Source: Demequina globuliformis (GTDB lineage: Bacteria > Actinomycetota > Actinomycetes > Actinomycetales > Demequinaceae). From it: a stretch of 64,000 bases of DNA. Positions 53,834-62,602 of this stretch are shown in pieces. A model generated the notes under the pieces. It saw nothing but the letters and a program-made list of their open reading frames with translations. It had not been told where the DNA came from and did no database searches. The stretch is from assembly GCF_000975155.1 (NCBI RefSeq), contig NZ_BBRG01000001.1, forward strand, positions 851,999 through 915,998. The letters are read 5' to 3'. The translations under genes were made by a program, and so were the position numbers. Within the stretch, counting starts at the first letter, position 1; each line of letters begins with the position of its first letter.

Positions 53834-54847
53834 TTAGTCCGCGACGGGAGCGGGGCCAGTGGAGCCGCGCAAGACAAGCTCGGGCTCGAACAGCAACTCA
53901 TCCCCAGGCGCGTCAGTGCCGTGAATCTGACCCAGCAGGAGGTCAATGACCGCCCTGCCCATCGCATCAATGGGCTGGCGTACCGTGGTGAGCGGCGGCT
54001 CAGTAAAGCTCATGAGCGCGGAATCGTCGAAGCCGACGACAGATACGTCGCGCGGAACAGCGAGATCCAGGCGGCGCGCGGCGCGGATCGCGCCGAGCGC
54101 GAGCGGGTCCGAGGCGCACACAAGCGCCGTGGCCCCCGCGTTGATCAGGCGCGATGCCCCGGCCTGGCCAGACTCGATGGAGTACAGGCCGTTCACCACT
54201 AGGCGGTCGTCCAAGGGCGAACCCAGGCCCGCCAAGGCGCGCCGCGCACCTTCGCGCTTGCGCACCGATGGCTGGTGCGCCGCTGGGCCCAGGAGCAAGC
54301 CGATTTTCCGGTGGCCCAACTGGTGCAGATGCTGGACCGCCTGCTCTGCAGCCGAAGCATCGTCAGTCGAGACGGTCGCAAACTCAACCCCCGCGACAGG
54401 GGCACTCACGAGCACGGTGGGAAGCTTGACGCGCCGCAGCCGTTCGTAGTGCTCGTGCGGAGCGCCACCTTCGGTGTAGCTGCCACCCAGGAAGATCACG
54501 CCGCTTACCTGCTGCGCAAGTAGCAGGTCCACGTAGTCGCTCTCGGTGATGCCGCCCGCGTTTTGGGTGCACAGCAGGGGCGTATAGCCGTTTTGCGCGA
54601 GAGCGCCGCCAATGATGTCCGCGAGCGCCGGGAAAATAGGGTTCTGCAGTTCCGGAAGGACCAGGCCAACCAGTCGGGCACGCTCACCACGCAGCTTGGT
54701 TGGCCGCTCGTACCCCATGATGTCAAGCGCGGTCAGCACCGCCTCACGAGTGGCGTTGGAGACACCCGGCTTTCCGTTCAGGACGCGGCTGACGGTGGCT
54801 TCACTCACACCCACCTTGGCCGCGACTTCCGCGAGACGCTTCGACAT
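53834..54847 (-). CDS. LacI-family transcriptional regulator
   Basis: A 337-residue repressor. The helix-turn-helix and hinge are RLAEVAAKVGVSEATVSRVL and NGKPGVSNATREAVLTAL; the rest is a periplasmic-binding-protein-type sugar-sensing domain (LVGLVLPELQNPIFPALADI, DVSVVGFDDSALMSFTEPPL). It lies upstream of and in the same direction as the GH13/ABC operon, so it probably represses it and itself and is released by an alpha-glucoside or derivative. Confidence 0.94.
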   Translation of the reverse strand: MSKRLAEVAAKVGVSEATVSRVLNGKPGVSNATREAVLTALDIMGYERPTKLRGERARLVGLVLPELQNPIFPALADIIGGALAQNGYTPLLCTQNAGGITESDYVDLLLAQQVSGVIFLGGSYTEGGAPHEHYERLRRVKLPTVLVSAPVAGVEFATVSTDDASAAEQAVQHLHQLGHRKIGLLLGPAAHQPSVRKREGARRALAGLGSPLDDRLVVNGLYSIESGQAGASRLINAGATALVCASDPLALGAIRAARRLDLAVPRDVSVVGFDDSALMSFTEPPLTTVRQPIDAMGRAVIDLLLGQIHGTDAPGDELLFEPELVLRGSTGPAPVAD

Positions 54848-54860
54848 AGCCTCAGACTAT

Positions 54861-54891
54861 GCAAGAACTTGCGCAATCACGCAACTCTTGC
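54861..54891. promoter_or_regulatory. Candidate LacI operator at the lacI-type gene's own promoter
   Basis: GCAAGAACTTGC (perfect 5-bp arms), overlapping TTGCGCAA, and then GCAACTCTTGC. Overlapping GCAA/TTGC palindromes 14 bp upstream of the start suggest self-repression. Confidence 0.6.
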
Positions 54892-54992
54892 GCTCGTTAC
54901 CGCAGGCACTGCCCCGCCCCCGGAGAGCGCGGGGGTCCGCATCACAGGTCCGATGCCGGGGTGCGGGTGCGAGCCCCGGGTAGCCTGGCGAG

Positions 54993-55451
54993 GTGGAAAA
55001 GTACGTGGGGCCCATGCACGCCGCGCTCGAGCTCGCGCGCGCGGCCGGCAATGCCGGGGATGTGCCGGTGGGCGCCGTCGTTCTTAACCCCCACGGCGTC
55101 GTCATCGGTGAGGGACGCAACCGGCGAGAGGTGGATGGCGACCCCACGGCGCACGCCGAGGTGCTCGCGATGCGAGCCGCCGCACAGGCCCGCGGCCGCT
55201 GGCGCCTTGAGGACTGCACTCTCGTGGTGACGCTCGAGCCGTGCCTCATGTGCGCTGGCGCGATCCTCGCGGCCCGTATCCCCCGCATCGTCATCGGCGC
55301 CTGGGACGCGAAGGCCGGCGCCACCGGATCCCAATGGGACGTGGTCCGCGACGCCCGCATCGGCTCCAAAGTGGAAGTTATCTCTGGCGTGCTCGAGCAC
55401 GAGTGCGGCCGGGTGCTTACCGATTTCTTCGAGGCGCGGCGCGGCGAATGA
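54993..55451 (+). CDS. tadA: tRNA-specific adenosine deaminase
   Basis: A 152-residue zinc deaminase that converts the wobble adenosine of tRNA-Arg(ACG) to inosine. Zinc site and catalytic Glu: HAEVLAMRAAA, and the second zinc ligands in LEPCLMCAGAIL. The C-terminus (SGVLEHECGRVLTDFFEARR) fits TadA. GTG start at 54993. Overlaps the next gene by 4 bp. Confidence 0.95.
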   Translation: MEKYVGPMHAALELARAAGNAGDVPVGAVVLNPHGVVIGEGRNRREVDGDPTAHAEVLAMRAAAQARGRWRLEDCTLVVTLEPCLMCAGAILAARIPRIVIGAWDAKAGATGSQWDVVRDARIGSKVEVISGVLEHECGRVLTDFFEARRGE

Positions 55452-56572
55452 CCGAGCCGTCCCCTCGCCGCCGAGACATCTGGCGTTCGGGCGCGCGCCG
55501 GGCGGTCACGTCACTGGGCACCATCTCACCGGCGGCGGACCCGCGCTGGCCCATCGCTCTTCAGGCAGCCATCACGCTGATGATTCCGCTGTTTGTCGGC
55601 ATCGCCGTGGACCGCATCGACCTAGGCCTGCTGGCCTGCGTGGGCGCGTTTACGGTGCCGTACTTTTCCGCCCTGCCACGCCTCGAGCGGCTGCGGCTGC
55701 GGCCCATCGCCGGCCTGGTCCTCACCGCGTCCGCGGCGCTAGGCGCGTTGCTGGGACCCCACCCGGTAGCGGCAGCCGTGGGCCTCGCAGCCCTGGCCAC
55801 AGCCGTCGGCCTGGCGGTTCACGGCTACCGTCTGGGCCCACCCGGCCCCCTCTTCCCCGTCATCGTGTACGGCATGTCTGCGCACGCCACGGGCAAAGGC
55901 GTGCCTCCTGAGACCGTCATTGCCTGCGTCGCCGCTGGGTGCGCGCTCGCCGTCGTGGTGAGCATTGCACCCCTGGTGCGCCGCCGCCACTGGCTAGTGA
56001 CGCCCCGTCCGCTGTCGGTATTGCTCGCACGTCCCGTCTGGGACGCAGGCGCCAAGGAACTCGCAATGCGCACCGCCATTGTCGCGGTGACCTGCACGGC
56101 CCTGAGCGCGCTCTACGTTGATCCCGAGCGCGCATACTGGACCGTCGCCGCGGGCGTCGTGGTGGTGGGAGTGGTGCCAGGACGAGGGCCCGCCGTGAGC
56201 CGCGGTCTGCACCGCATGGTCGGCACCATCGCAGGAGTGGGCATCTACGTAGCCATCACGCGCCCAGAGGTCCCCATCATCCTGCTCGCCCTCATCTTGG
56301 GAGCCCTGCAGTTCGTCACCGAGGTGGCAATTACCCGCCACTACGCGATCGCGACCGCTGCCGTCACCCCCCTGTCGCTCATCCTGGTCAGCTCAGCGGA
56401 GGGCAACCTGGGCGCACTGGACTTGGTGGGCGAACGTACCCTCGACACGGTCGTGGGCGCGGGGATCGCAGTCGCCACCGCTCTGCTCCACCGACCGGCA
56501 GCACCCGACCCCGAGCACCGCTTCGCTCCCCCGCACGCGACCCCGCCCGCGGCGCCGTCGAGTGCCGATTAG
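55448..56572 (+). CDS. FUSC-type integral membrane protein
   Basis: A 374-residue membrane protein with two repeated hydrophobic bundles, each of five to six spans (residues about 40-175 and 210-345), separated by a basic loop, the layout of FUSC/aromatic-acid-exporter proteins. The second bundle has LYVDPERAYWTVAAGVVVVG and RGLHRMVGTIAGVGIY, the conserved FUSC core. Substrate unknown; aromatic-acid or other organic-anion export is possible. ATG at 55448 overlaps the tadA stop. Confidence 0.8.
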   Translation: MTEPSPRRRDIWRSGARRAVTSLGTISPAADPRWPIALQAAITLMIPLFVGIAVDRIDLGLLACVGAFTVPYFSALPRLERLRLRPIAGLVLTASAALGALLGPHPVAAAVGLAALATAVGLAVHGYRLGPPGPLFPVIVYGMSAHATGKGVPPETVIACVAAGCALAVVVSIAPLVRRRHWLVTPRPLSVLLARPVWDAGAKELAMRTAIVAVTCTALSALYVDPERAYWTVAAGVVVVGVVPGRGPAVSRGLHRMVGTIAGVGIYVAITRPEVPIILLALILGALQFVTEVAITRHYAIATAAVTPLSLILVSSAEGNLGALDLVGERTLDTVVGAGIAVATALLHRPAAPDPEHRFAPPHATPPAAPSSAD

Positions 56573-56605
56573 GTCTGCGGTCCCCGAGCAGGTATTCTCT
56601 TTCGC

Positions 56606-56696
56606 GGTGACGTGTCCGAGCGGCCGAAGGTGCAGCACTCGAAATGCTGTGTACGGTAACCCCGTACCGTGGGTTCAAATCCCACCGTCACCGCCA
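56606..56696 (+). tRNA. tRNA-Ser(CGA)
   Basis: Seven-base acceptor stem GGTGACG/CGTCACC, D-arm region CCGAGCGG, anticodon stem CAGCA/TGCTG with loop CTCGAAA (anticodon CGA at 56640-56642), a long variable arm (TACGG..CCGTA) as expected for serine, T-arm GGGTTCAAATCCC, discriminator G and encoded CCA (56694-56696). Confidence 0.97.
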
Positions 56697-56701
56697 TTGA
56701 G

Positions 56702-56744
56702 AAGGACCTGTTTTCCCTGGTAAATACCGGGAGAGCAGGTCCTT
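56702..56744 (+). terminator. Terminator after tRNA-Ser
   Basis: AAGGACCTG (56702-56710) pairs with CAGGTCCTT (56736-56744), followed by TTCGTTTCG, only 6 bp after the tRNA end. Confidence 0.75.
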
Positions 56745-56984
56745 TTCGTTTCGCTCGGGTAACTTCCCGGCAACGCCGAAACGCCGACATCGGTCGCTAG
56801 CGCCGCCCACCCGGCTGGGGCCGAGCAAGCCTCGCGACGCGCAGTCACACTGTGCAAGGGGACTTCCGCTGTCGCGCCGGCAGATTGCGCGCGGCACGTT
56901 GCGTCGGGTTCGGCCACATACGGTCGCATAGGCCCGCACAACCATCTGTCCTGCTAAGAGTGACCGTGCGGTGATTTTGCAGGC

Positions 56985-57239
56985 GTGATGGCCAGTGTCG
57001 GTGGTAGGTTGAACATCAGCTCTAGGGGGGCTTTGATTGGGTCACTACAGGGGTATACCGAGAACTTTTCTCTGTTCTGGGATGATGACGGCTCGCGGTA
57101 CTTGCGCCTTCTTCGCGCTCGCATTGATGGCCTTTCCATCATCGAGACGTTTCTCGCGGTTCAGAGCCAGATCAACTCCGTTTTGCAAGCGGAGGGCAGT
57201 CGGGAGTTCCGACTCCATTGTGATCGAGTCAGTCAGTAG
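56985..57239 (+). CDS. Possible small or partial hypothetical gene
   Basis: An 84-codon open frame whose translation has a natural residue mix (GYTENFSLFWDDDGSRYLRL, IDGLSIIETFLAVQSQINSV). Start uncertain; it may begin at a TTG near 57033 after AGGGGGG. Base composition is lower in GC and codon use is less biased than in neighbours. A 90-codon frame on the opposite strand overlaps it and cannot be excluded. I recognise no family. Confidence 0.35.
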   Translation: MMASVGGRLNISSRGALIGSLQGYTENFSLFWDDDGSRYLRLLRARIDGLSIIETFLAVQSQINSVLQAEGSREFRLHCDRVSQ

Positions 57240-57373
57240 AACCTTCATCGCTTCGATCTGGGTCGAGCCCAAGTTTTTGGCCTCAACGGAGCCATCCGTG
57301 TTCGAGCGCCATTTCAATGAGGCACGTCAATCCGCGCTTGGTCCGCGTCTGCTCGCATTCAGAGGTGCCGCCC

Positions 57374-57946
57374 GTGTCTGACGAACGCATCGAGGTCGAG
57401 TTCCAGGCACGTGAGCCCGATGCGACCACGATGAGCCAGCAATCCGCCCGGACATACGCAGATGTGCCGCGCAAGCACTGGTACGTCAGATTCCTCTTGA
57501 GGCGAGGGCGTTCGCGCGGAACAATTCTGGTCGCGATTATTCCTGGATTGTTGCTCGTCACGGCCACTACTGTCCCCGTCCTGGATGCGTTTTCTTGGGC
57601 CCTAGTGAGGTCGGAAGACGGAAGCGGAGTCCCGCTCAAGCGGCTACTCATCGTCGCGGGAATAGGACTGGCGTTGGGCTTCGCCTACGCGTGGTCGCTA
57701 TCGATCTTCGCCCGCCGCGAGGCACGCGCGGAGGTGCCTTGGGGAGGGATCTGGGTGATCGTCGGATTCTTCAGTACCGCGTTCTGGCTCATCACGCTCA
57801 GTTTCTTCAGTATCAGCCTTCCCGGCACACTGATCTTCTGTCTTCTGCTCGCGTGGGCAGGCCGCTCCGCCGCGAATGCCCTAACTTGGCCAAGGTGGCG
57901 AGCCGCAGCGCTCGAGAGTCCATCGACTTCCCCTACTGCCGCGTGA
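57374..57946 (+). CDS. Hypothetical membrane protein
   Basis: A 190-residue protein with a hydrophilic, charged N-terminus of about 50 residues, then hydrophobic segments near residues 55-75 (GTILVAIIPGLLLVTATTVP), 90-112 (LLIVAGIGLALGFAYAWSL), 125-145 and 147-162. GTG at 57374 follows AGAGG; the open frame extends upstream to 57317. No family recognised. Located among other small genes with relaxed codon use downstream of tRNA-Ser. Confidence 0.55.
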   Translation: MSDERIEVEFQAREPDATTMSQQSARTYADVPRKHWYVRFLLRRGRSRGTILVAIIPGLLLVTATTVPVLDAFSWALVRSEDGSGVPLKRLLIVAGIGLALGFAYAWSLSIFARREARAEVPWGGIWVIVGFFSTAFWLITLSFFSISLPGTLIFCLLLAWAGRSAANALTWPRWRAAALESPSTSPTAA

Positions 57947-58330
57947 GAGACCACCAAGCTTGCCGCCTCGCTCGCTTCGCTGGTCCACGCCAGCGCTCAG
58001 CGTCCGCTACGCGGTGACATGACTGCCGCCACTAAGCGCGGCATCGGCCCCTACGTAAAATGTGCAAGGGGGCGCCCCGGCGGGGCGTCACGTACGAGTA
58101 CCGACTACCACTGGCGGCGAGGCGGCGGCTGCCGGTCCCAGCGGGCGCTGCCGAATACACGGCCCTGCCGCGGCGATGCCGCGACGCTCGCGGAAAGGAC
58201 GAAGGACTGTGCCATTGGCCCACGCAAACTACTGGGCGGCTGAGTGTGCGCTACGTTTGCATCGCGGCAGCCGCCACGGTCTGCTGATGGTAACGACCGC
58301 CACGGTCGACTTCCTGAGGGGGAAACCAAT
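57947..58330. other. Gene-poor stretch
   Basis: No convincing coding frame. It contains one GCATCGGCCC 10-mer (58041-58050) and a small GC hairpin (CGCCCC/GGGGCG, 58073-58087). Confidence 0.5.
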
Positions 58331-58675
58331 ATGACTACGCCTAACCCTGCGCTCGCACACAGCGCCATCGATGCCAAGGCGCTCCGGACGCGAAGTGCCA
58401 CGTCGTTGGTCTGGGGCATCCTGCTATTGATCATGGGCCAGTCCATGATGACGATCGCTTCGCTCATGCCTAGCGAACTCGGCTACGACGGTCCTGAGAT
58501 GAGCGGGGGCGCGGTCTTCTTCCTCGGGGCCGGCATCATCGCCTCCCTGCTCGGCCTGATCATCACCCTGAGCATGCTGCACCGCTTCCTTACGCGCGAC
58601 GACCGTCGCGCTGCGGTGGAGTTCGTTGACCCGCCCCAACCCGCGAAGCCGACCGACCCCGCTCTGCAACAGTAG
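58331..58675 (+). CDS. Small two-span membrane protein
   Basis: A 114-residue protein with two hydrophobic segments (SLVWGILLLIMGQSMMTIAS and AVFFLGAGIIASLLGLIITL) and a Pro-rich C-terminus. ATG at 58331 follows GAGGGGG. No family recognised; the N-terminal 25 residues and C-terminal 30 residues are predicted cytoplasmic or disordered. Confidence 0.6.
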   Translation: MTTPNPALAHSAIDAKALRTRSATSLVWGILLLIMGQSMMTIASLMPSELGYDGPEMSGGAVFFLGAGIIASLLGLIITLSMLHRFLTRDDRRAAVEFVDPPQPAKPTDPALQQ

Positions 58676-58739
58676 AGCGCTCCCGGCGGTTGGCGTCTAA
58701 GTACAGGCGCGACGTGCGTGCGGTAGAGAGGCAGTCCTG

Positions 58740-58931
58740 ATGCACTGTCGTCGCGCGACAGCCGCATGCATCATCGTCTTCCTGGCGGTGACTGCGTGGA
58801 CGATTGGGACTGCTGACGGCCGCTGGGATGCACCTGTCTCCACATTGGTAGTCGGACTGCCGATCCTGGCTGTGGTTCTTGGGGCGTTATGGCTCGTCCA
58901 ACGTTCGCGCATGGCTCGACGTCCTCGTTGA
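58740..58931 (+). CDS. Very small membrane protein
   Basis: A 63-residue open frame with two hydrophobic segments (ACIIVFLAVTAWTIG and TLVVGLPILAVVLGALWLV) and a basic end (RSRMARRPR), which gives a sensible two-span topology. GAGAGG lies 12 bp before the ATG. An overlapping opposite-strand frame is less plausible. Family unknown. Confidence 0.45.
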   Translation: MHCRRATAACIIVFLAVTAWTIGTADGRWDAPVSTLVVGLPILAVVLGALWLVQRSRMARRPR

Positions 58932-59052
58932 GTTCGACCGGCTAGCGCCGGTTCCACCATCTCCTCGTGGGGTGCGAGAACCGGACCACCGATTCCCAGA
59001 TCCGCGCACGAGCACCCGCGGCCAACCGAGCAGCAACCAGCTTAGCGCCGCG

Positions 59053-60480
59053 CTAAGGCAGCATGCGGGTCGATGCCTTCGTCACGACGCGCTCTTTCCA
59101 ACGGGAGTGTGGCGGGTGCACCGCACGCGTCGAGTCGACTCCGCGCGTCTTGTGAAGCACTGAGCGTTCGTGACTGAAGGTACGAATGCTCTGTTCACCC
59201 CGATACGCCCCCATCCCGCTGTTACCGACGCCACCAAACGGCAGGTGTGGAACGGACAACTGCGCCACTGCCGTGTTGAACGTGAGGCCGCCCGACTGGG
59301 TGCGTGCGGACAGCGCCTTCTTTACTCGGCGCCGCCGCGTGTAGGCGTACAGCGCCAACGGATGCGGGCGCTCGTTGATGACGTCAATGGCTGCATCGAG
59401 GTCATCCACCACCACGATGGGCAAGATGGGGCCAAAGATCTCCTCCTGCATGATCGCGTCCTCCCTCGACACGCCTACCAACACAGTCGGCGCCACATAC
59501 CGAGAGTCGATGTCGACGTCACCACCCGTCACGAGTTCACCAGCACCCAGGAGCCCCGCGAGTCGTTCGGCATGGCGCTCGTTGACGATCCGTCCGTAGT
59601 CGGGGGAAAGGCGAGGCTCGGCCCCGTAGAACTCCTCGATCGCCGCGGTGAGCTCGCGCGCCAACTCGCCGGCGACGCGGCGCGTCGTCAGCACGTAGTC
59701 CGGCGCCACACACGTCTGCCCGCAGTTGGTGAACTTGCCCCATGCGATGCTTCGCGCAGCGCTCTTGATCGACACTGAATCGTCAATCCAGAGCGGCGAT
59801 TTCCCGCCGAGTTCAAGCGTGACCGGAGTGAGGTGCTTCGCCGCGGCCTCCATCACGATGGAACCCACCTTGCTGTTCCCCGTGTAGAGGATGCGCCCCC
59901 ACGGCTCCTCCAACAGCCGGGTGGTCTCGTCAACGCCGCCCTCGACAACGCGGACTGCGGTGGGATCGAGGTACTGCGGCACCAACTCAGCGAGCAGTCG
60001 AGAACTCGCTGGCGCGAGTTCACTGGGCTTGAGGACGGCCGTGTTGCCGGCCGCGATCGCGCCGGCCAAAGGCACCAGAACCAGGTTGATGGGGTAGTTC
60101 CACGGACCAATGATGAGGACCGGCCCAAGCGGCTGCCGTTGGATCGACGCCCGCGACGTTCCGATCAATGGGCTGGTGCGGCGCCGGCGCTCCTTGGTCC
60201 ACCGCCGCAGTTTGCGCCGCAGCAAACGCGCCTCCTGCACCACGGCCGTGACCTCAGTGAGGTGCGCCTCCGTGGCGTTCTTGCCGAGGTCGCTCAGCAG
60301 CGCGTCGTGTACCCGGTCGGCATGCTCGGTCAGCATGCGCTCCAGGCCGCGAAGTTGCGCACGCCGCCACGACAATGGCGATGTCCGGCGACTCTCGAAG
60401 GTGGCACGCGTGGCCGCAATGGCGTCAGCGATGTCCCCCTCGCTCGTCGTGGGGGACTGGCGTGCAGTTGCCTGCGTCAC
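59053..60480 (-). CDS. NAD(P)-dependent aldehyde dehydrogenase
   Basis: A 475-residue enzyme of the class 3/coniferyl-aldehyde-dehydrogenase-like branch, lacking the long N-terminus of classical ALDH. Motifs: NAD-binding IIGPWNYPINLVLVPLAGAI, VLKPSELAPASSRLL, Glu in TLELGGKSPLWIDD, catalytic Cys in FTNCGQTCVAPDYVL, and GGVGNSGMGAYRGEQS near the end. Oxidises an aldehyde to the acid. GTG at 60480 follows GAAGGAG. No adjacent pathway gene fixes the substrate. Confidence 0.92.
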   Translation of the reverse strand: MTQATARQSPTTSEGDIADAIAATRATFESRRTSPLSWRRAQLRGLERMLTEHADRVHDALLSDLGKNATEAHLTEVTAVVQEARLLRRKLRRWTKERRRRTSPLIGTSRASIQRQPLGPVLIIGPWNYPINLVLVPLAGAIAAGNTAVLKPSELAPASSRLLAELVPQYLDPTAVRVVEGGVDETTRLLEEPWGRILYTGNSKVGSIVMEAAAKHLTPVTLELGGKSPLWIDDSVSIKSAARSIAWGKFTNCGQTCVAPDYVLTTRRVAGELARELTAAIEEFYGAEPRLSPDYGRIVNERHAERLAGLLGAGELVTGGDVDIDSRYVAPTVLVGVSREDAIMQEEIFGPILPIVVVDDLDAAIDVINERPHPLALYAYTRRRRVKKALSARTQSGGLTFNTAVAQLSVPHLPFGGVGNSGMGAYRGEQSIRTFSHERSVLHKTRGVDSTRAVHPPHSRWKERVVTKASTRMLP

Positions 60481-60770
60481 GTTTACTCCTTCGCTCTTGT
60501 TAGGCGCCTTCCGGCGACCGCGAACGGTCGTCGGCACGCCTCCGTGGCCGTCCTCGTCAACGCGGGACGCCCCTCATCACATCCCCGCGCCCCTTTGGCC
60601 TCCCGCCGCTGGGCGCGGACGAGCCCGTCACTCGCTAGCGGCTCGGTGCCGGTGCCGCGCGGAGCCGTTGCGCCACCAGGAGTCCGTGAAACGTGACGTT
60701 TAGCGGCGGTATCCCACGCGCACATCGGCCGTTCTCACTATGGTGAAACCACAGCCGATGAGAGGAAGCC

Positions 60771-61283
60771 ATGGCCATCCCCCCAGCACCAGAGGGCTTT
60801 GCCCGGTTCGTCATGAAGAGCAAGTTTGGCGCGGGGCGTGACTTCCGCGTCTTGGCTCCCGACACTGAGGCGGAGCTGTACTACGTGGACGGGCACATCG
60901 GGACTCGTCCAACGGCCGAGGTCCTCGACCCCCAAAAAAACGCCCTGTACTCCGTGCGTGGCAAGCTCTTCGGGATCCCGAAGCGTCTGGACATCACGGA
61001 CGCGGCCGGCGAGCAGGTCGCGCACCTCCACTCGCCCGCGTTCAACTTTGTGAAAGACAAGATCGAGATCACCATGGCGTCCGGCGAGGAGCTGCTCCTC
61101 AAGGGCAACATCATCGAGAAGGACTACAAGGTTCACGACGCCCAGGGAGCGATGCGCATGCAGATCACCCAAAAGTGGGTGACCATCCGCGACAGCTACA
61201 CCGTGGACGTCGACTCCACGGTCGCTCCCGCTCTCGCCTTTGCGCTGGTGTGGGCCATCGACCGTTGGGTGGAGCGCGACTGA
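60771..61283 (+). CDS. LURP-one-related (DUF567) protein
   Basis: A 170-residue protein with the tubby/scramblase-like beta-barrel of the LURP-one family: FVMKSKFGAGRDFRVL, LYSVRGKLFGIPKRLDITDA, LKGNIIEKDYKV and a final hydrophobic helix PALAFALVWAIDRW. Role in bacteria unknown; a membrane-linked regulatory function is likely from plant and mammalian relatives. AGGAAG lies before ATG 60771. Confidence 0.8.
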   Translation: MAIPPAPEGFARFVMKSKFGAGRDFRVLAPDTEAELYYVDGHIGTRPTAEVLDPQKNALYSVRGKLFGIPKRLDITDAAGEQVAHLHSPAFNFVKDKIEITMASGEELLLKGNIIEKDYKVHDAQGAMRMQITQKWVTIRDSYTVDVDSTVAPALAFALVWAIDRWVERD

Positions 61284-61301
61284 CCCGCTAACCGCTAGTC
61301 G

Positions 61302-62165
61302 CTAGTCGCGAGGGGCGAACGCGTCCGCGCGGTCGCGGACGTACTGCGCCATGGTTGTCGCGGGCTGTCCGGTCAACGCACGCACGCGGCGGTTGGGGAA
61401 GGCGGAGACGTTCATCCTGACCACACGGTGGATCATCTTCTGCACGGCGATGTAATCCTCGGGCAGGCCTTGCTTGCGTAGGCCATCCAGAAACTCGGCC
61501 TCCGAGGGGCGCCGGTAGGTGATGGGGCGGCCCAACTCCTCCGACATGATCTGTGCCACCTTCTTGTACGTCAGCGACTGCTCTCCACTCAGCGTGTAGG
61601 CCTTGCGGACGTGGCCCGGCTCGGTGAGGACCGCGGCAGCCACGCGCCCAATGTCGCGCGCGTCGATGAACGCCGTGCGTGAGCGTCCCGCCGGGACAAA
61701 CAGCTCCCCGCGCTCGCGGATCGCGCTCACGTACGCGGTCTCGAGGTTCTGCATAAAGAAGTTGGGGCGCAACATCGTGTACGGCGCTTTGACCTGACGC
61801 AGGTAGGCCTCGACGGCGTGGTGAGGAGTGCTCCTGTTGCCCTGCACGCCCTGGAGGGACAGGAACACGATCTGCTCCATGCCGCGCCGCATAGCGGCGT
61901 CGATCACGGGGAACAGGAACGTCTCGACGTCCGCGATGGCCGGTGGACGCATCAAGAACAGCGCGGTGCATCCGTCGAGCGCCGCATCAATGTCCCCTGC
62001 TGGCGCACCGAACTCGAACGGGCGGGACTGTGCGCCCGCCGGCAGCGCTTCCGCGTCCGCCTCGGAGCGCACCCCTGCCACGACATCGGCGCCACGCTCA
62101 AGGAGCCCGTTCACCGTGGGCAGCCCGACGGTGCCGGTTGCCCCTGTCACAAACACTGCGCTCAT
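61302..62165 (-). CDS. NmrA-type NAD(P)-binding reductase
   Basis: A 287-residue Rossmann protein with the NmrA/SDR start FVTGATGTVGLPTVNGLLER, FLSLQGVQGN and a TMLRPNFFMQNL segment as in NAD(P)H:quinone oxidoreductase-like proteins. No classical SDR YxxxK site is seen. Overlaps the MarR gene by 4 bp, so probably regulated by it. Confidence 0.85.
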   Translation of the reverse strand: MSAVFVTGATGTVGLPTVNGLLERGADVVAGVRSEADAEALPAGAQSRPFEFGAPAGDIDAALDGCTALFLMRPPAIADVETFLFPVIDAAMRRGMEQIVFLSLQGVQGNRSTPHHAVEAYLRQVKAPYTMLRPNFFMQNLETAYVSAIRERGELFVPAGRSRTAFIDARDIGRVAAAVLTEPGHVRKAYTLSGEQSLTYKKVAQIMSEELGRPITYRRPSEAEFLDGLRKQGLPEDYIAVQKMIHRVVRMNVSAFPNRRVRALTGQPATTMAQYVRDRADAFAPRD

Positions 62166-62602
62166 CGCACCACTCCTGTTGTTCGCGTGAGCGTCGCGGC
62201 CAAAGCCGCGAGCTCCTCATCAGACACTGCCACAAAGTGCGGCGCCACAGCTTTCACGGCATTGGCCTCGAAAGCGGTGACGATCTCCCGGGCCGAGCCC
62301 GTCAACCGGACCACCTTGGATCGCGCGTCGCTGGGGTGCGGGACCTGCTCGACCAGCCCACGCTGAACGAGCGGATCGACCGCTTGTGTCACGGCGCCGC
62401 GGGTGACTCCCAGATGCTCCGCGAGTGCGCTGGGCGTCATGTCCTGAGCGCCGTGAGCGAGAGCGAACAGCACCTCCATGTGCGACCGGCTGAGCTCCTG
62501 GTCCGCGAACGGAGGGCGCGGCAAGCTCGCCAGCACCCGCTGCCACTGCACCATCGCCTCCAACACGGTGGCGATGGAGGTCGAGCGGCTCACGTCACGC
62601 AC
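62162..62602 (-). CDS. MarR-family transcriptional regulator
   Basis: A 146-residue winged-helix regulator: SRSHMEVLFALAHGAQDMTP, the recognition helix region LAEHLGVTRGAVTQAVDPLV and wing VPHPSDARSKVVRLT. It sits between two NmrA-type genes, overlapping both (8 and 4 bp), so all three are co-transcribed. A perfect MarR-type palindrome lies upstream of the first gene. Confidence 0.9.
   Translation of the reverse strand: MRDVSRSTSIATVLEAMVQWQRVLASLPRPPFADQELSRSHMEVLFALAHGAQDMTPSALAEHLGVTRGAVTQAVDPLVQRGLVEQVPHPSDARSKVVRLTGSAREIVTAFEANAVKAVAPHFVAVSDEELAALAATLTRTTGVVR

Noticed and set aside
58073-58087. CGCCCC/GGGGCG hairpin as a terminator
   Set aside because: Short stem, no T-run, and no gene ends close enough upstream.
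56606-58330. Attachment site of an integrated element at tRNA-Ser
   Set aside because: No second copy of the tRNA 3' end was seen downstream and no integrase gene is present.
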